A stretch of 64,000 nucleotides of DNA from Tetrahymena thermophila SB210 (taxonomy: Eukaryota; Ciliophora; Oligohymenophorea; Hymenostomatida; Tetrahymenidae). The stretch is taken from positions 343,256 through 407,255 of the forward strand of contig NW_002476241.1 of the NCBI RefSeq assembly GCF_000189635.1. Direction: 5' to 3'. Made by a program: the position numbers and the translations under genes. Positions 1 through 15,950 of this stretch are shown here, in pieces. The notes beneath the pieces are model-generated. The model ran no database searches. It was given only the letters and a program-made list of their open reading frames with translations, and was not told the origin of the DNA. How positions within the stretch are numbered: position 1 is the first letter of the stretch; the number at the start of each line of letters is the position of its first letter.

Positions 1-2632
1 AAATAAATAATCAAACAATTCGCAAATAAAAAACAGCAGGAATGTGACTTTTTGATTATATTTCAAAAAAATAATTATAATTAAACAAAAGATGTTAGAG
101 GATTATTTTAAATATATTTTTATCAATTTTTTAATATTTATTGAATTTAAAAGTTATATCTCAGCTTGTTTATATCATTTATGTAACCCTAAATTATTAT
201 CTTTTTTAATATACAATAAAATTTAAAAATAAAATTATTAAAATCATTATTTTATCTAATACAATTAATTAATAAATTGGATATTTAGTTTGTTTTTAAA
301 AATCTATCAAAAAAAAATTCTTTCATATTTTCAATATTTAGAAAATCAATAAAGTTAATAAATAAATTAATAACATAAATAAGCAAATATGTTCATTAAT
401 ATTATTTACAATTGAAGACTAGTTTAAAAATTATAATAAAGCAATCAAACTCCAAATCAATTATATGTTAAACATTAAACAAAAAATAGATTTTATAATA
501 TATTTAATAAAAAATAATATGGATTTATGATTTAAAAATATAAAATGATAACTCAATTAAATGATGAGCTGAACTGTAATAGATTCAAATTTACCATTTA
601 TAGGTTTAAATAAATTTTTTATCTCTGCAGAGTCATGAAAAAATGTGATAAATAAACCAAAATACTAATAAATATAATTTTTATTGTTTTCAAAATATAT
701 ATTTAAGTTGACAAAAAAATAAGCGTTATGAATAAAATGATGAAAAAATTTAAATATTTTTTATGATTGTTTGCAAATAAATATTTATTTATTTTTTTGG
801 TATTTTATTTTTTATTAATTTAATTAATTTTATTTGTTTATTAATCTTTTATCTTGTTTTTAGTTTTAATTTTATTTTTTCTTCTTTAATTTTTGTCTAT
901 TTATTTATGAATTATTTAAATATTTGTTTTTTATTTTTATCAAAATTTGTTTTTAATTTTTTATTTTATTTATTCTTTTTAAGCTGAGAGGAGGTGGAGG
1001 AGAGTGTCATCTAATTTCTTTTATTTCTATTTTAAAAAATATTATTTATATATTTAGAATCTAAAAGAGAATTTTTGCAGATTTGAGTGCAAGTGCTCTA
1101 GAAATCATTTTTTCATCTAGGCAAATAGAAAATTTGATTTTTGAAATATCTCATTTTTTTCGAAAGATGAAAGAATCATTTTTTACTTTGAAGAAGTTTA
1201 ACTTTCGAAAAGAAAATGAAAATTTAAGAATAAATAGATTGGTTTCATATAAAAACTTGCAGGGAAAGGGAGCAATCGATTTAAGACCACCCACTTCATC
1301 ATAATTTTAAAAAACTATTTCGTTTCTAGTTATTCTTAAATTTCCTTTTTGTTTTTTTTTTCTTCTTCTTTATGAATTTTTAATTAAATAAATTATTTAT
1401 AATTTGTTTTTGAAATTTTGAAAAGTAAAATCTTTAGAAATTTATTAATTTAGAATAGAAAGACTATTAAATAGGAGATCTAAATAGAAATTTATTAAGT
1501 TAAATTTAAGTCCAATAAATTTGATAAAGCTCATAAGAAAAAAACAATAAAAAATTATGTAGAATATATTATTAAAGGAATTAAATAGGAATGATAAATG
1601 TTAATATAAAAAAAAATAATTTATTTTGAGAATAAAATAAAATTGAATTAATAGAAAATATTTTTTATTTAATTACTAGTTATTATTAATTTTATTGGTT
1701 ATTTAAGAAATTCTTGCAAATTTAAGAGCATTTATTTATGCTTACAAAATTTTAAGATAGAAAAATATTAAAATGATAGAAAAAAAGTTATCTTAAAAAT
1801 GATTAATAAAAATAGCTACATAAAAAAACACTAATAGAAATAAAACATGAAATAAAAAAATAAAATAACAAACAGGAACGAATGAGAGATAAATAGATAG
1901 ATAGAAATAAGAGATAGCAATAAATTAAACTGGCAGAAAAAGGTAAATACAAAAGCATTTACTTAAAAATAAATCAAAATAAAAGGAAAAATTATTAACA
2001 AAATAAATTATCAATAAATAAATAAAGGAGCAATTAAATAAATTAAATTAAAATTGACAATCAGTGATTCTTCTTTATTTGATTCATTCATTTATTTATT
2101 TATTTGTAAAAAATTGATTCTTTTATTGATTTATTTATTAATTATTGATTCATCTATTTATTTATTTGTTTGTAAATGAATGAATGATTGGATTAGTTTA
2201 TATGATAAATAAATAACTCTAAAATATATGAACCCATCTATATAAATAGAATAAATGACCGATCACTCTCTAACTAATTTATTTATTGAATAAGTATTAA
2301 TTTCTTTTTCAAATTAATTAATAATTAAGTAAAATAAATAATCAAAATAATCAGCAAATAATCAACTCTAAAAGAAAGAAAGCAAGACAGGCAATTAAAA
2401 AAGGAAGAAGAAAATCTAGTTTTAAATGAATAATATGAAAAGTAAACACATAATAGTTTAAATTTCACTCCATTTTCAGCAAGTCCAGCCCGATTAATAA
2501 CTCTATTGTTGTTTCTAAAATAAACACTTGAGTATATAAAATGGACTTGATTGAATTACTTTACTCTTGTATGCTGATTTCTCTCCTTAAATTTCTTTCA
2601 TTTTTAAATATATAGAGTAATATGGCTAGCCT
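1..2632. other. Left-end AT-rich non-coding stretch
   Basis: Extremely AT-rich sequence with runs of TTTA/ATTT simple repeats (clearest near 2070-2170). It does not begin with a telomere, so the chromosome continues to the left. The only open frame of note runs through about 1060-1420 when TAA and TAG are read as Gln. It has no recognisable domain, no upstream ATG in frame and no introns, and it lies beside a short purine-rich GC island at 982-1010. It could be an exon relic or chance. The last few hundred bases are the presumed promoter and 5' leader of the GSK3-like gene. Nothing else was supported. Confidence 0.5.
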
Positions 2633-5571
<2,939 letters not shown>

Positions 5572-7663
5572 AAGAACAGCTGAAATTTTTAAATTCATTA
5601 AATCTCATCATTTAGTCTTCAACTATAAATAAATAAATACAAATATACTCGACAGCAGCATCAAGAAGCAAAAAAAATATGGAATTATAAAACACTAGCT
5701 AATTAAATAAAACCTAAAGCAGTTTTGAATGAGTTTAATGTACAAAATAAGCAGAAATATCCTCACACCATCAAAAAAAAAACTAATAAACTAATAGAGT
5801 AGCTGCTTAATTAAGGAACGTTTTTAGGATTGCAAAGAATTAATTTTAAATAAATAAATACTTATAATAGTAATAATAATGCAAATAAACATATGTACTC
5901 ATTTGATTATAATTACAGCTATCTTCCTCTATATTATTATTAATCAAAAAAATAAAAACAAATAAATAAATATAAATAAAATAAAAAAATTACATAATAT
6001 TATCAGGTATTATCAATAAACTTATTAAGTAAAAATAATAAACTATAATAATAACAATAATAAAAAAAATAATAATTATAACAATAGTAATAATAAGAAT
6101 ACTCGTGATTCTGATAGTAAAACAACAAACAAACAAAAAAATATTTACTTCTTTTAAACAGTTGCTTTTAATGACGCTGATCCAATTCGTTTGAATAAAG
6201 TTTACATATAAAACAAAGTAAAATAATACTAATATAACTATACATTATTTTTTAAAACAATTTATTGGCTGAATGTATATCTATCTATCTATATATCTAC
6301 CTATCTATCATCCTATGAAATTCAATTATCCTGATCTCTTTGCATTCTATCTTAACTAACAACTTATCAAATTTAGTTGTTTACTCCAGAAAATATTAAT
6401 TTGAGAAATGAGGATCTTTTAATTAAAAATTTGAAAAATTTAATAATTCTTTAATTACTAAAAACTCACTCACACACTTACTAGCATACATACATACTCA
6501 TCCATTTATCCTTTCCATCAAACAATAAAATAAGTCTGTTTTATTTTTTAAAGCTGTCTGATTTATTTCTTTTATTAAATTATTACTAATATGCAAACCA
6601 AAGTATTTTTAAAAATATTTGTAAACAAACATAAAAAAGCAGTTTCTTCACAGTATATAATACAGTTTATTATTTATGATTTAAGTTACCATAAATTGCT
6701 TTTCTTTTTCAACTATTCTTTAATGAATTTAAGTAATCATATTTATTCTATCTTGTTACTTATTTTAAAAAATTTTTAGGATAAAATTAAGTTTTTAATT
6801 ATTTAATGAAGTTAAAAGGACTAAACTCAAAAAATAAAAATTATTATTTTGCATTATTTATAAATTAAAAATATCAAATATCAAATTTTGTTGAAATAAA
6901 TTACATGAAAATAAATTATTTTTCTGTTTAGGAAGTATCAATTATAATATTTTGAAAATTAAATTTATAAGATATATTTGCAATTTTATATAAGCAACGA
7001 GTTTGAAAAAGTGTTCAGCATAATTTCTCATAAATTAATATAAACTCAATTCTAAGGCATAAAAAGCATAAATTCCTATAACAAAACATTTATTTTTTTT
7101 GCTAAAAAAATTAATTAAAAAAATTAAAATGAATTTATCAATGAAATATCATTTTAAAATTAAAAAAAATATTTATTTTGAATCTAAAATTATATCAACA
7201 GATGTAAAAATATTGAATGAAATATTTAGATAAAATTAAATTATTAATTTAAATTCTAAAAAATATAAGATAAAAATTATATCAATAAACCATGATTCAA
7301 CTAATAATAAATTGATAATACTTGAGGAGAAGAATTATTTTTAAAATTTGCTGATCAGCAGTATTATTTATTAATAAGATTTTGATTTATTTTACAAGTA
7401 GACTAAAATTCGTCACTAAAAAAAATATTAGCATTATAATTTTAGAGTAATCACCTCACAATATACTTAAAATATTATAAATAATTTAGATTAGTTGATT
7501 TAATTAATTAGATAAAAAGAAATTCTGCCAAGAATTAATAATCTGTAAATAAAAAAAAATAAGCAAAATATTTATTATTTTTTTTGAAAAGAAAAGCAAT
7601 TTCTCATCCTGAGACAATAAAAAAAAGAGCTGACTAAAATTTTTATATATTTACGAAAGATAG
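5572..7663. other. Intergenic: GSK3 3' flank and PH-gene 5' flank
   Basis: The first 600 bases are CAA/AAT-rich and resemble a 3' untranslated region. A (TATC)n simple repeat lies at about 6275-6310, followed by T-rich and A-rich sequence. No frame longer than about 60 codons here looks coding in composition or domain content, on either strand and under either genetic code. Confidence 0.55.
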
Positions 7664-9322
7664 ATGGTAGACTTCCTTAAGAGAAAGTTGATGGCTGTAA
7701 CAGGCAACTACATTACAATAAATTTAGATGAAAATAAAAAAATTCAAATTGAGTATAATGAACATTAAAATTAAACAATACAAGATCTTATTATCTAGAA
7801 TGTAAAAGAAATAGCTAATGAACAGTAAAAAAAAAAAGATAAGACTGACTTAAGCAAATAGTTCTGTGTTCTTATAAGCATTAAAGACAAAAGAGGAGTG
7901 ATTTTTAAGAGAGTAGCACACAAATTTGAACTAATTAAGGACTTGAAAGAGTTCGATAATGCTGAAAGTGTAGAATTTGATATTGAAAGGTATCATAATT
8001 TCTACGAAGATGAAAGAAAGAAAAGACCATTATTTGTTTCTTAAAAACTGGAATCAAATGGTAATATAATATAATTAATATATAAATAATATAGCTTTGC
8101 TAACAAATTAACATTATTAAAAAATAGATAAATTTTTAATGAAGGGATAATTGGAAAAAAGGAGTAATAAAGATGGGAAGTTTAAAAAAAAGCAAGTTGT
8201 TCTTTATAAGAATCATATTCAATATTAGTAAGGAAGTAAAGCAAAAACAATACCTTTTGAAGAAATAAAAGTAGTAGCTCCTTCCACCGATTAATAAATG
8301 AAAAACACCTTTTACTTAATTACAAATTAAAGGCGTGATGGTCATTTCTTTAAAGCAGAGTCTCTAATAAACATGAATAAATGGTATTAATTTACTCCAA
8401 TTGTTTTTGGTGCTTTTTTTCTTCTATAACTAAAAATAATTCGTTTTTTAATTGATATAAATAAATCAGGATTAGCAGTTTACAGCAGAATTTAAATTAC
8501 TACAGAGATATGAAATTAACAACAAATTATGATGAATAGATAGAAAAAAAGAATAGAGAAGTAACTTTGAAAATACAGAATCACACAAACTCACTCCTTT
8601 ATCATCTTGAAGATATTGTAAAAAAATCCCACATGGTTAGGAGTTTATACAAATTTATAGAAAAAAATTTAGCATAACTTAATAAATTAGATAAAGATCT
8701 TTTATTTTAAGTTATTTCTATAAACCATGATCCATAAAACTTTGAATAAAACTTAGAATACTTGCGTAAATATCTGTGTGATTAAAGCGAAAACACTTTC
8801 ACAGACTTTTTAAAACAATAAAAAATCATCAATTAATTTAGTAATTTATCTGAAAAAACTATTAAAGAATCAAAGTCTGTTGAGAATGGAATGAATAACA
8901 GCGACCAAGTAGATAATCTTAATAAATCAATTAATTTGAATTCTTAAAGGTATATAAGAGGAGGTGGAAGGTTGTTAAGTAGTTATTAAACTTATTCTTC
9001 TTTCAATAATGATACTCTAGAATCAAGATTAAAAACAATTACTAAGCCCATTGAAAGATTAAACTTCATATTTATTTCATACATGAACTACCAATATAAA
9101 GCTACTTTTAAATTCTCTGAAATAATTTCTAAAATTTTGTGCAACTTCAGAACGGAAAATTTCCACTACAAACCCGAAATTAATTTATTTTAATTCCACC
9201 TTGATCACTAAGAAAGGATGATTCCAATATACAAAGACTACTAAATGCAGCTAGAAAAATCTCACACTTTTAAATTAGATGAAAAAGATATTAAACCGTA
9301 CATACATAATGTTATTTTTTGA
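7664..9322 (+). CDS. PH-domain protein, 3 exons
   Basis: Exons 7664-8060, 8128-8383 and 8470-9322 join in phase to give about 501 aa, ending at TGA. Residues 1-130 are a charged N-terminal region that I do not recognise. It starts MVDFLKRKLMAVTGNYITI and could be a ubiquitin-like or adaptor fold. A pleckstrin-homology domain follows at about residues 135-235. It begins MKGQLEKRSNKDGKFKKKQV, continues with the basic beta-strand VVLYKNHIQY, and ends with the invariant Trp of the C-terminal helix in NKWISSLQQN, with that Trp codon split by intron 2. The remaining 270 residues are mostly helical and charged, with no named domain. PH domains commonly bind phosphoinositides at membranes, so a membrane-adaptor role is an inference. 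The introns are short (67 and 86 nt) with clean GT-AG ends, and intron phases 1 and 2 match on both sides, which supports the model. Confidence 0.82.
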
Positions 9323-10523
9323 ATATATTTCATAAAAAATCAATATTCTCTTTTAATAAACTTATTTTCTCTTATATTATTTGATAATCTTTAATACTTT
9401 AAATATAAGCTAAATCTAATAGACAATAACTTAATTTCATATAAATAAATATTATAACCACTTATCAAAGATCTAAATTTTTACATTTGCATATTAAATT
9501 ATTTCTTTATCAATTATTTAACTAAAATAATTACTTTTTTAGATATAATTGGATTTTTATAATTTCATATTTATAAAATAGGTGGTTTTGAACATAAAAA
9601 TTAAATTAATTTATTTATTTGATGCATACAATTAATTTGTTTCTTCGAAAATTGCTCAGAATAAAATAAGAATAGGACTATTTGATAAGTATTTTAAGAT
9701 ATTTATTTAAAATTAAATTTTATGTAACAAGAATACTAAAACGATAGTTATAAAAAATAATTTTATAATACCATAAATTATAATGTGGTATGATATAAAA
9801 TAGAAGTAGATATAAATATAAATTTTATAAACAATATTAACATATTTATTTATTATTTTTTGTAAATAAATCCTTTAATCTACTTATTTAATTAATCAAT
9901 TAATTATTTATTTGTTCTTTTATTTGTTGTTTATGTCAATTTGAAAAATGAAATAAACAATAACTTAATCATACTAATAAATTTTAAATATTTCTTTATC
10001 TCTTATTTAACTAAAATTGATACTTTTTATTACAAATTTTAAAAGTTTTACAGCTTCATGTTTATAAAACTCTCTATTTATGCATTAACTTAGAATAAAT
10101 TAATTTATTTTTAATAAGCAAATTTATTTTTTGAAAGATAGCTCACAAAATTAATAGAACCGTTTGATAAATATTTTTAGATACCTAATTAAAATTAAAT
10201 TTTATGTAATGAGGATATTAAAATAATAATTTTATAATAAGATAAATCAATAAATGATATGATATAAAATAGGAATAGATATAAATATAAATTTTATAGA
10301 CAATATTAACAAATTTATTTATTATCTTTTGTAAATAAATCTATTAATTTACTTATTTAATTAATTAATTTTTTATTTGCTTGTTTATTAAGAAGTTTAT
10401 TTATCTTTAAAAAAACTTTAATTAAAAAGATTATTTGAAGGTTTTTAAGTTGAAGTAATTAGGAGTGTTTTATATTTACTAAAACTATTTGCTAAGTAAA
10501 TTTTTTATCATCCACTTTATAAC
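9323..10523. repeat. Diverged direct repeat in the gap between two genes
   Basis: Non-coding gap between the PH gene and the 3' end of the minus-strand gene at 10524. Two diverged copies of a segment of about 430-480 bp lie in direct orientation, about 9421-9910 and 9956-10381. Shared landmarks in order are AACAATAACTTAAT, TTAAATTTTATGTAA, ATGATATAAAATAG, AGATATAAATATAAATTTTA and AATATTAACA. I saw no coding potential in either copy. Confidence 0.7.
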
Positions 10524-12046
10524 TCACTTCTTTCCTTTATAGACTCCACCATAGTTTGTTGCTCTTTACTCTTCCTTTTGTAAAAGATTACCTATTAATC
10601 ACAATACAAACATTTTAGAATATATTTTATACTAAAAAATTATTTTACTTCTTTTTCTATAATCACAGTAATAGTTAAGTTCTCCAAATTTAGTCTCTCT
10701 TTCAGTAGCTTTTACTTCAGTTGGTTTAGAGGTAACTTAAATTCTATTGTTTTCAGCATAGCCACCACTCAATAAGTCTCTGCAATTAGCTCCTGTGTGA
10801 GCATAGGGAACTCTTTATGCAGAAGGTGATTATAAAGGTTATTTTGTTCCAAATGTCTAATAAGGTTCGCTATCATTATTGCTTGATAATTAAATCATTA
10901 ATTAATTTTATTTAATAGTTGGTAAATTTTAAATACAAAAAGATTTATGAAGTTGTGTTTGTGTCCTTTTAAACATATTAACGGTCTGAGGGAAGTAAGA
11001 ACTTGTTATTTTACATTCTTTAATATTCATTTGAAACTTTTTAATCCTAGTAAAATTATTTTTTAATAAATTAAAATAAATATAAAATCAACATTTAAAT
11101 TATTTAAATTGATTTTAATTGGATTTTATAAATAAAATTGGCTTTGTATTTTTTGTTTTCTTTTTAATATTATTTTTTTTAATTAATGAATTAAAAATTA
11201 ATGGCTAATTATTCAAATAAAAATTAAAAAATTTATTATTACACCAGCAGCACTTCTAGGCTTAGTTTAAATGTTAGTAGTTCCATCACCTTAGATAATT
11301 GGATTTCTTGTTCTAACATATTCAGAATAAGGCTAGCTTGTTTTTAATTCACGTTTTTAGAAATGTTCGTAACTTTCAGAAGGCTTAACATCAATACGTC
11401 TGTTTATTTTTTAGTTTGATTAAATAAAAAGTTAGATTTTCAAAAAAATCTAATTTCTCAATTACTTTGAAGATGACTTAAAATCTCTTTCTGGAGATGT
11501 GTAAAAGTTGTTGATCATTTGGTTTGCTGCGTTAAAATTATCTATATCAGAGTACTCATTTCTTCTAATTGCTGGTTTGAATACATCATCAGTCTTTCCT
11601 TGATGAGTTATAGGGTTACCAGAAGTATAATTTGGATTATTTGACTTTAAATCTCTATATTGCTTGATGTTGTTAGACAAGTATTAACTATGAACAGTAT
11701 TCTAGAAGCCTGACTCTGGAGGTCTGATGTATTCTATCTTCAAATCGTTTTCTTTTCCCTTACCATAAAGCTTTTCATTGTAGTTTTTTGCAAAATAAAG
11801 CTCTTCATTATCATTCTTGAATTGCTTTTAGTCGTTGTAAATTGATATGTTTCTATTTTTATAGAAATACTATTAAATTTCAACATAACTATGTGCTGTT
11901 TTACCTATAGTTACTAAATTATGACATGTTTTAATGAATCAGTTATCTATCTTTGATACTTACTTTTTTAATTTACTATAATAGATATTATTTAATTTTC
12001 TTAATTAATAATTTTTTGAAAGATTACTAACGTTTGAATGCATCAT
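10524..12046 (-). CDS. Uncharacterised protein, 5 exons
   Basis: Model on the minus strand: 12046-11964, 11888-11466, 11399-11243, 10856-10649 and 10591-10524, all phases matching, about 312 aa, stop TGA. The first exon has two consecutive ATGs, and the upstream one was chosen. The protein is hydrophilic and rich in Asn, Tyr, Lys, Arg and short Pro-containing motifs (IRPPESGF, TSGNPITHQG, RTRNPIIQGDG, VPYAHTGANCRDLL, ATNYGGVYKGKK). It has no signal peptide or membrane segment. This extended basic style occurs in ciliary microtubule-associated proteins, but that is only an impression and I do not recognise a family. The 66-nt intron at 11400-11465 and the 57-nt intron at 10592-10648 are well defined. 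The longer intron at 10857-11242 is uncertain, and its acceptor could lie further upstream, adding a few codons. Confidence 0.7.
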
Positions 12047-14947
12047 TCTATCTACTATTTATTTTTAAATGAAATTATTTATTTTCTTATCAAATCGCTT
12101 ATCATCCAAAAATACATTTAATACTCACACAGTAAAAATATTAAATTTCAAATTATTAATTAATTAATTAATCCTTCTTTCATCCATTCCCAAATTTAAA
12201 AATAAATTATTCAACTTAAATTAATCGAATTCAATTTTTTTTCGATAAAGATTAATCATTTAAAAAAATTAAACAAATTTTTTTCAAAAAGGAAAATAGA
12301 AAATAAAATCCTTTATGGAATAATTTGCAAGATATAAATTATATTATGGGAGTGCACCATCATATTTAGTTTTTGAGATTAATTTTTATAAATCGGAGCG
12401 ATGTAAAGCCATATTTTTATCTTAAGATAATGCTCTTAAAATCTAATGACACCTAGATTTAATTATATTGCATTTATTTTTCGATAAATATTATGGAGTG
12501 ATGAAAAATAGCAATGATTTTAGATTATTTTTCCAGCTATTTTGTCATCACAGAGGAAATTCCGATGGACTCATAATATCCTAAGATATCTTGTCAAAAT
12601 CCATAACTTATTCCCCAAATATATAATTAGTATTTTTTAAATAGGAAAATGAAGAAGAAGAAGAAGAAGAAAACAAAGAAAAAGAAAGATTATCAATCGC
12701 TCGTGCAGGACATCAATTTCTCCTAAATATAAAATTAAATAAAAATAAATAAATAATTAATTAAGAAATAAAAAATAAAAATAATTAAATAAAAATAAAT
12801 AAAATTAATTAATTAAATGATAAAATTAAATAAACAAACAAAAATAAATAAATAAAACTAAAAAATATTAAGAAATAAAAAACAAAAATTAGATAAAAAA
12901 CGAACCTGAAAAACATTACTAATTATTTTTGATTATATTTATTTCATATTTTTGAAATTTGAGAAAAAAAGTACCATTTCTAAAATATCAAATTTTATTC
13001 TTGATATCTTATCTTACTAAATAAATTATTCTGATTTTTAAAATCATCTATGACATATCTTATTTTCTTGAAATAGCTTAAATCATTAATAAGTTTAATA
13101 ATTTAATACAGTTTTTTTGATAGATTTTCTATTGTAAAATTAATTGTAAATGCAATTAAAATTTTTTTTTATTAAGAGAAAATTGATTATTTTACCAGAG
13201 ATTGCATTAAATAATAAATAATAACTTATTATTTTATTGAATATAATTCTAATGTACTCAATAGTTAAGCAAATATTAAAAACCCTGATTTAATTAAAAC
13301 TCTATTTATATAGAGTATATCGGGTGAAATTGATAGTCTATTATTTCATATATTTATTATTTTCAAATTTTTTGAATATCAAATATCTTACCTAAAATAT
13401 TTTTAAATTTAAATATCGATTTGGATCACTGATTATTGATACTTAAAATAATTTAATAAAAACTCCTATTGAGTTAGATATTACTTATAATTTGCCATAT
13501 AAGTAAAAATTAAAAAAGGTTTATTTTTTACTAATTTTTACCAAATGCCAATAATAAACTAAAAAAATTTATAAAATGATAAATATAATAACTATTAGGT
13601 AAAAACCAAATATTTAGTTGTTCCCTGGCGTAAATAATTAATTTAATAGAAAAAATATACTGAATTTTAACTAATATTTATAAAATAGATATTTTCTCTA
13701 TTTTAGTTGAGTTACAGAGAAAAATAATAGGGATTATTTGTTTTTATAGTTCGAATTATTTCTGACTGTAGCGTTAACTAAAAAAATTGCTTACATATAA
13801 ATTAATATTAAAATACCACAATATTTTATTGTATCTTTAATATAATTACTTATAAAAAATTAACAGATTTTAGTTACTAAGATATTTGTAAATAAATAAA
13901 TGATTTATAAATAATATTTAGTAAACTATTTATATTGTGTGGTGATTATAATTAATTTACAATTTATTAATCAATTTTTTATTAATGTCGTCGATATTTT
14001 TTCTATAAAAGATTATGAAAAAATTTGTATTTTATTCAAACAAAGTTTTAGTTTGATGAATAAGGGATATATTTAATTGTAGGGTCTTTTTAGATTTTTA
14101 TTTGTGAAAGCAATTAAATCATAATAAATATATTGGTGGGAAATTAAAATTCTAGTGTTTCTTTATTTTGTGGTATTATTTTAAATTAATTGTAATAATT
14201 TAACTGATATTATATTCAATTACTTAGTTTCCATGAATATTAAAAGAAATTTAAATAGAATCATTCAAAAATATTATGCCATAGTTATTAATAACTATCC
14301 TTACAAGCTATATTATGGTGCTTTTTTCTTATTTTGATTTAATTACTATGTATTAAACAAAAAATCATTGAAAAAAAAAGTCGTAAATCTTTTATAAAAT
14401 GTACAATTTTTGAATTCTGAGATTAAAATCCAACCATTCTGATTTTATTTTTCTTCTTTCTCTTTGCTGATTATCAACTCTATTTAATATTTGTTCTAAA
14501 TTCAAAAAAGAAGGTTTAGTAAAGATATTAGAATCATTTTTTAAAGGTTGAGTTATTGACTTTTTTATCATTTTATATGAAATAGATGTATAATAAATAT
14601 CTATAACATATTTTTTTTGTATTTATATTAGAAATATAACAAATAAAAAATTGTTTTTTAAAAAATCCTTATTTCTAATCAAATTTTATTTTACATAAAA
14701 TGGCTCTTGGTAAAAAATTAAAATGACTAAATTTATTCTGCAATTTTAATTTTTAAAAAAATATGTATTTTGTTATTGTTAATCTTATTTTTCAACTCTT
14801 AAAAATCTAAGAAAAATGTATTTATCTTATGATTTAATAATTTTAATAAAATATTTTTAGTTTTTTAATATGTAATAAAAGGAGATTAACAGAATGAAAA
14901 AATTAAATAAAAGTAATAATATAAACAAACATTAAAAAAAACAAAAA
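12047..14947. other. Long AT-rich gap upstream of the small-protein gene
   Basis: Low-complexity TAAA/TAAT tracts occur near 12725-12900, and a possible gene relic at about 12315-12941 is listed separately. From about 13545 onward the sequence is an inverted match to the region beyond 28 kb. It includes a stretch at 13600-13640 that is the reverse complement of the conserved block near 30905 and 35941, and a block at 14410-14540 that matches 28080-28210 in reverse. No intact gene was seen. Confidence 0.6.
12315..12941 (+). pseudogene. Possible gene relic with one in-frame TGA
   Basis: One frame (TAA/TAG as Gln) opens at an ATG at 12315 and reads MEQFARYKLYYGSAPSYLVF onward to a TGA at 12447-12449. 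The same frame then continues for about 160 codons through CHHRGNSDGLIIS, a Glu run at about 12650-12680 and ERLSIARAGHQFLLN, after which it dissolves into Lys/Asn/Gln from TAAA repeats. The segment 12320-12720 is less AT-rich than its surroundings, as coding DNA is here. No domain was recognised. It could be a decayed gene, a short gene with an unnoticed intron, or chance, and the length of a single frame argues mildly for a relic. Confidence 0.3.
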
Positions 14948-15349
14948 ATGGAAAATAATAATTATCATCATAATAATAAATTAAATTTAAATGAAATCAA
15001 TTAACTTTTAAATGAAATTTTGCCTGTGTATATGCAAATAGAATTAAAGGTTAATAAAAAACCAATTAGGTTTGGTAGTAATTTCACATTTGAAAAAGTA
15101 AACTAAAAAATCTAGTAACGATTTCCTACTTTTACAAAAAACTTGATTACTCAAGAAAATTTGGATAAAATTTATGAAGGAATAGTTGAAATCATAAAAT
15201 CAGGTAAAGAAACTGCTATGGTTTTTAAAAATGTCATTGATGTTGAATTCGTCAAAATGTATTTTTATCCTCATGATTTAAAGGAAGCTAGTCTGATTCA
15301 AACAAAAAATAAAACAAATATAATAATATTAACTTTCTAATAAGATTGA
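14948..15349 (+). CDS. Small family protein, copy 1 (133 aa)
   Basis: Single-exon gene of 133 aa, ending at TGA. Six copies of this family lie in the window. Shared blocks are an Asn/Lys-rich N-terminus, then LNEILPVYMQIELK, NKKP, a G-NF-FE-N motif, ITQENLDKIYEGIVEIIKSG, ETAMVFKNVIDVEFVKMYF and EASLIQTKN, closing in an Ile/Leu-rich strand. The alternation of short hydrophobic strands and amphipathic helices suggests a compact cytosolic alpha/beta domain. There is no signal peptide or membrane segment, and I know of no matching family. The 402-nt length is identical to copy 2 at 27271-27672, which supports both start and stop. The gene lies about 600 bp upstream of the TLC-domain gene on the same strand, and that pairing is repeated in the inverted copy. 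Confidence 0.85.
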
Positions 15350-15950
15350 CTATTAAATATTAATAACAATCTATTTTCTATTAAAAATATTGCTAATTAC
15401 TTTCTTTAAAGAGTAATTTAAATAAGGATATTTAAATTTTTTTGTAAAGTTTTTATTATATGTAGTAGATTTGTTAATAGCTTTTAAAACTTTTAATAAG
15501 TTAAAATATCATTTAAGCATTTTTATAAAAGAGTTTGAATTTTCAAATGATTTATAGATAATTTTGAAATTGAGATTTAAATTTTTTAATCGAAAAACCC
15601 ACAAAATGGTGAGAATTAGGATTATAATTTAAATCTAATTTTATTGGTAGTTAGATTTTTCAAATTATAATATTTAGAATTGTGATGAATTTATCAAAAA
15701 AAAATAAAGCCTAATTTAAAATTAATCAGTATTTTAATTTTATAATGATATATGGGGTAAGATTATGAGATAGTTAAATACCTTTTTTCTATGGTTTGGT
15801 AAGCTTTAAAAGCTAATTCTCATTTTATATAAAAAATGTTAAGAATATAAATTAAATAAATATATTTTAACACTTGAGAACAATAAAAAGTAAATATAAA
15901 ATTATAGAATATATTTAATAATATTAATTTTTATTAACAGATTTAAAAAT
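15350..15950. other. Spacer between small-protein gene and TLC gene
   Basis: AT-rich, without coding potential. Its last bases (TTAACAGATTTAAAAATATG) resemble a splice acceptor just before the TLC start codon. The inverted copy has the equivalent TTAATAGATTTAGAAAAATG. A short upstream coding exon for the TLC protein is therefore possible but was not found. Confidence 0.45.

Noticed and set aside
1060-1420. Open frame near the left end, Phe/Lys/Glu-rich
   Set aside because: No ATG in frame, no domain, no splice partner; length is within reach of chance when only TGA stops.
6591-6779. 62-codon Ile/Phe/Leu-rich frame
   Set aside because: Composition mirrors AT-rich background; no homologous copy or signal.
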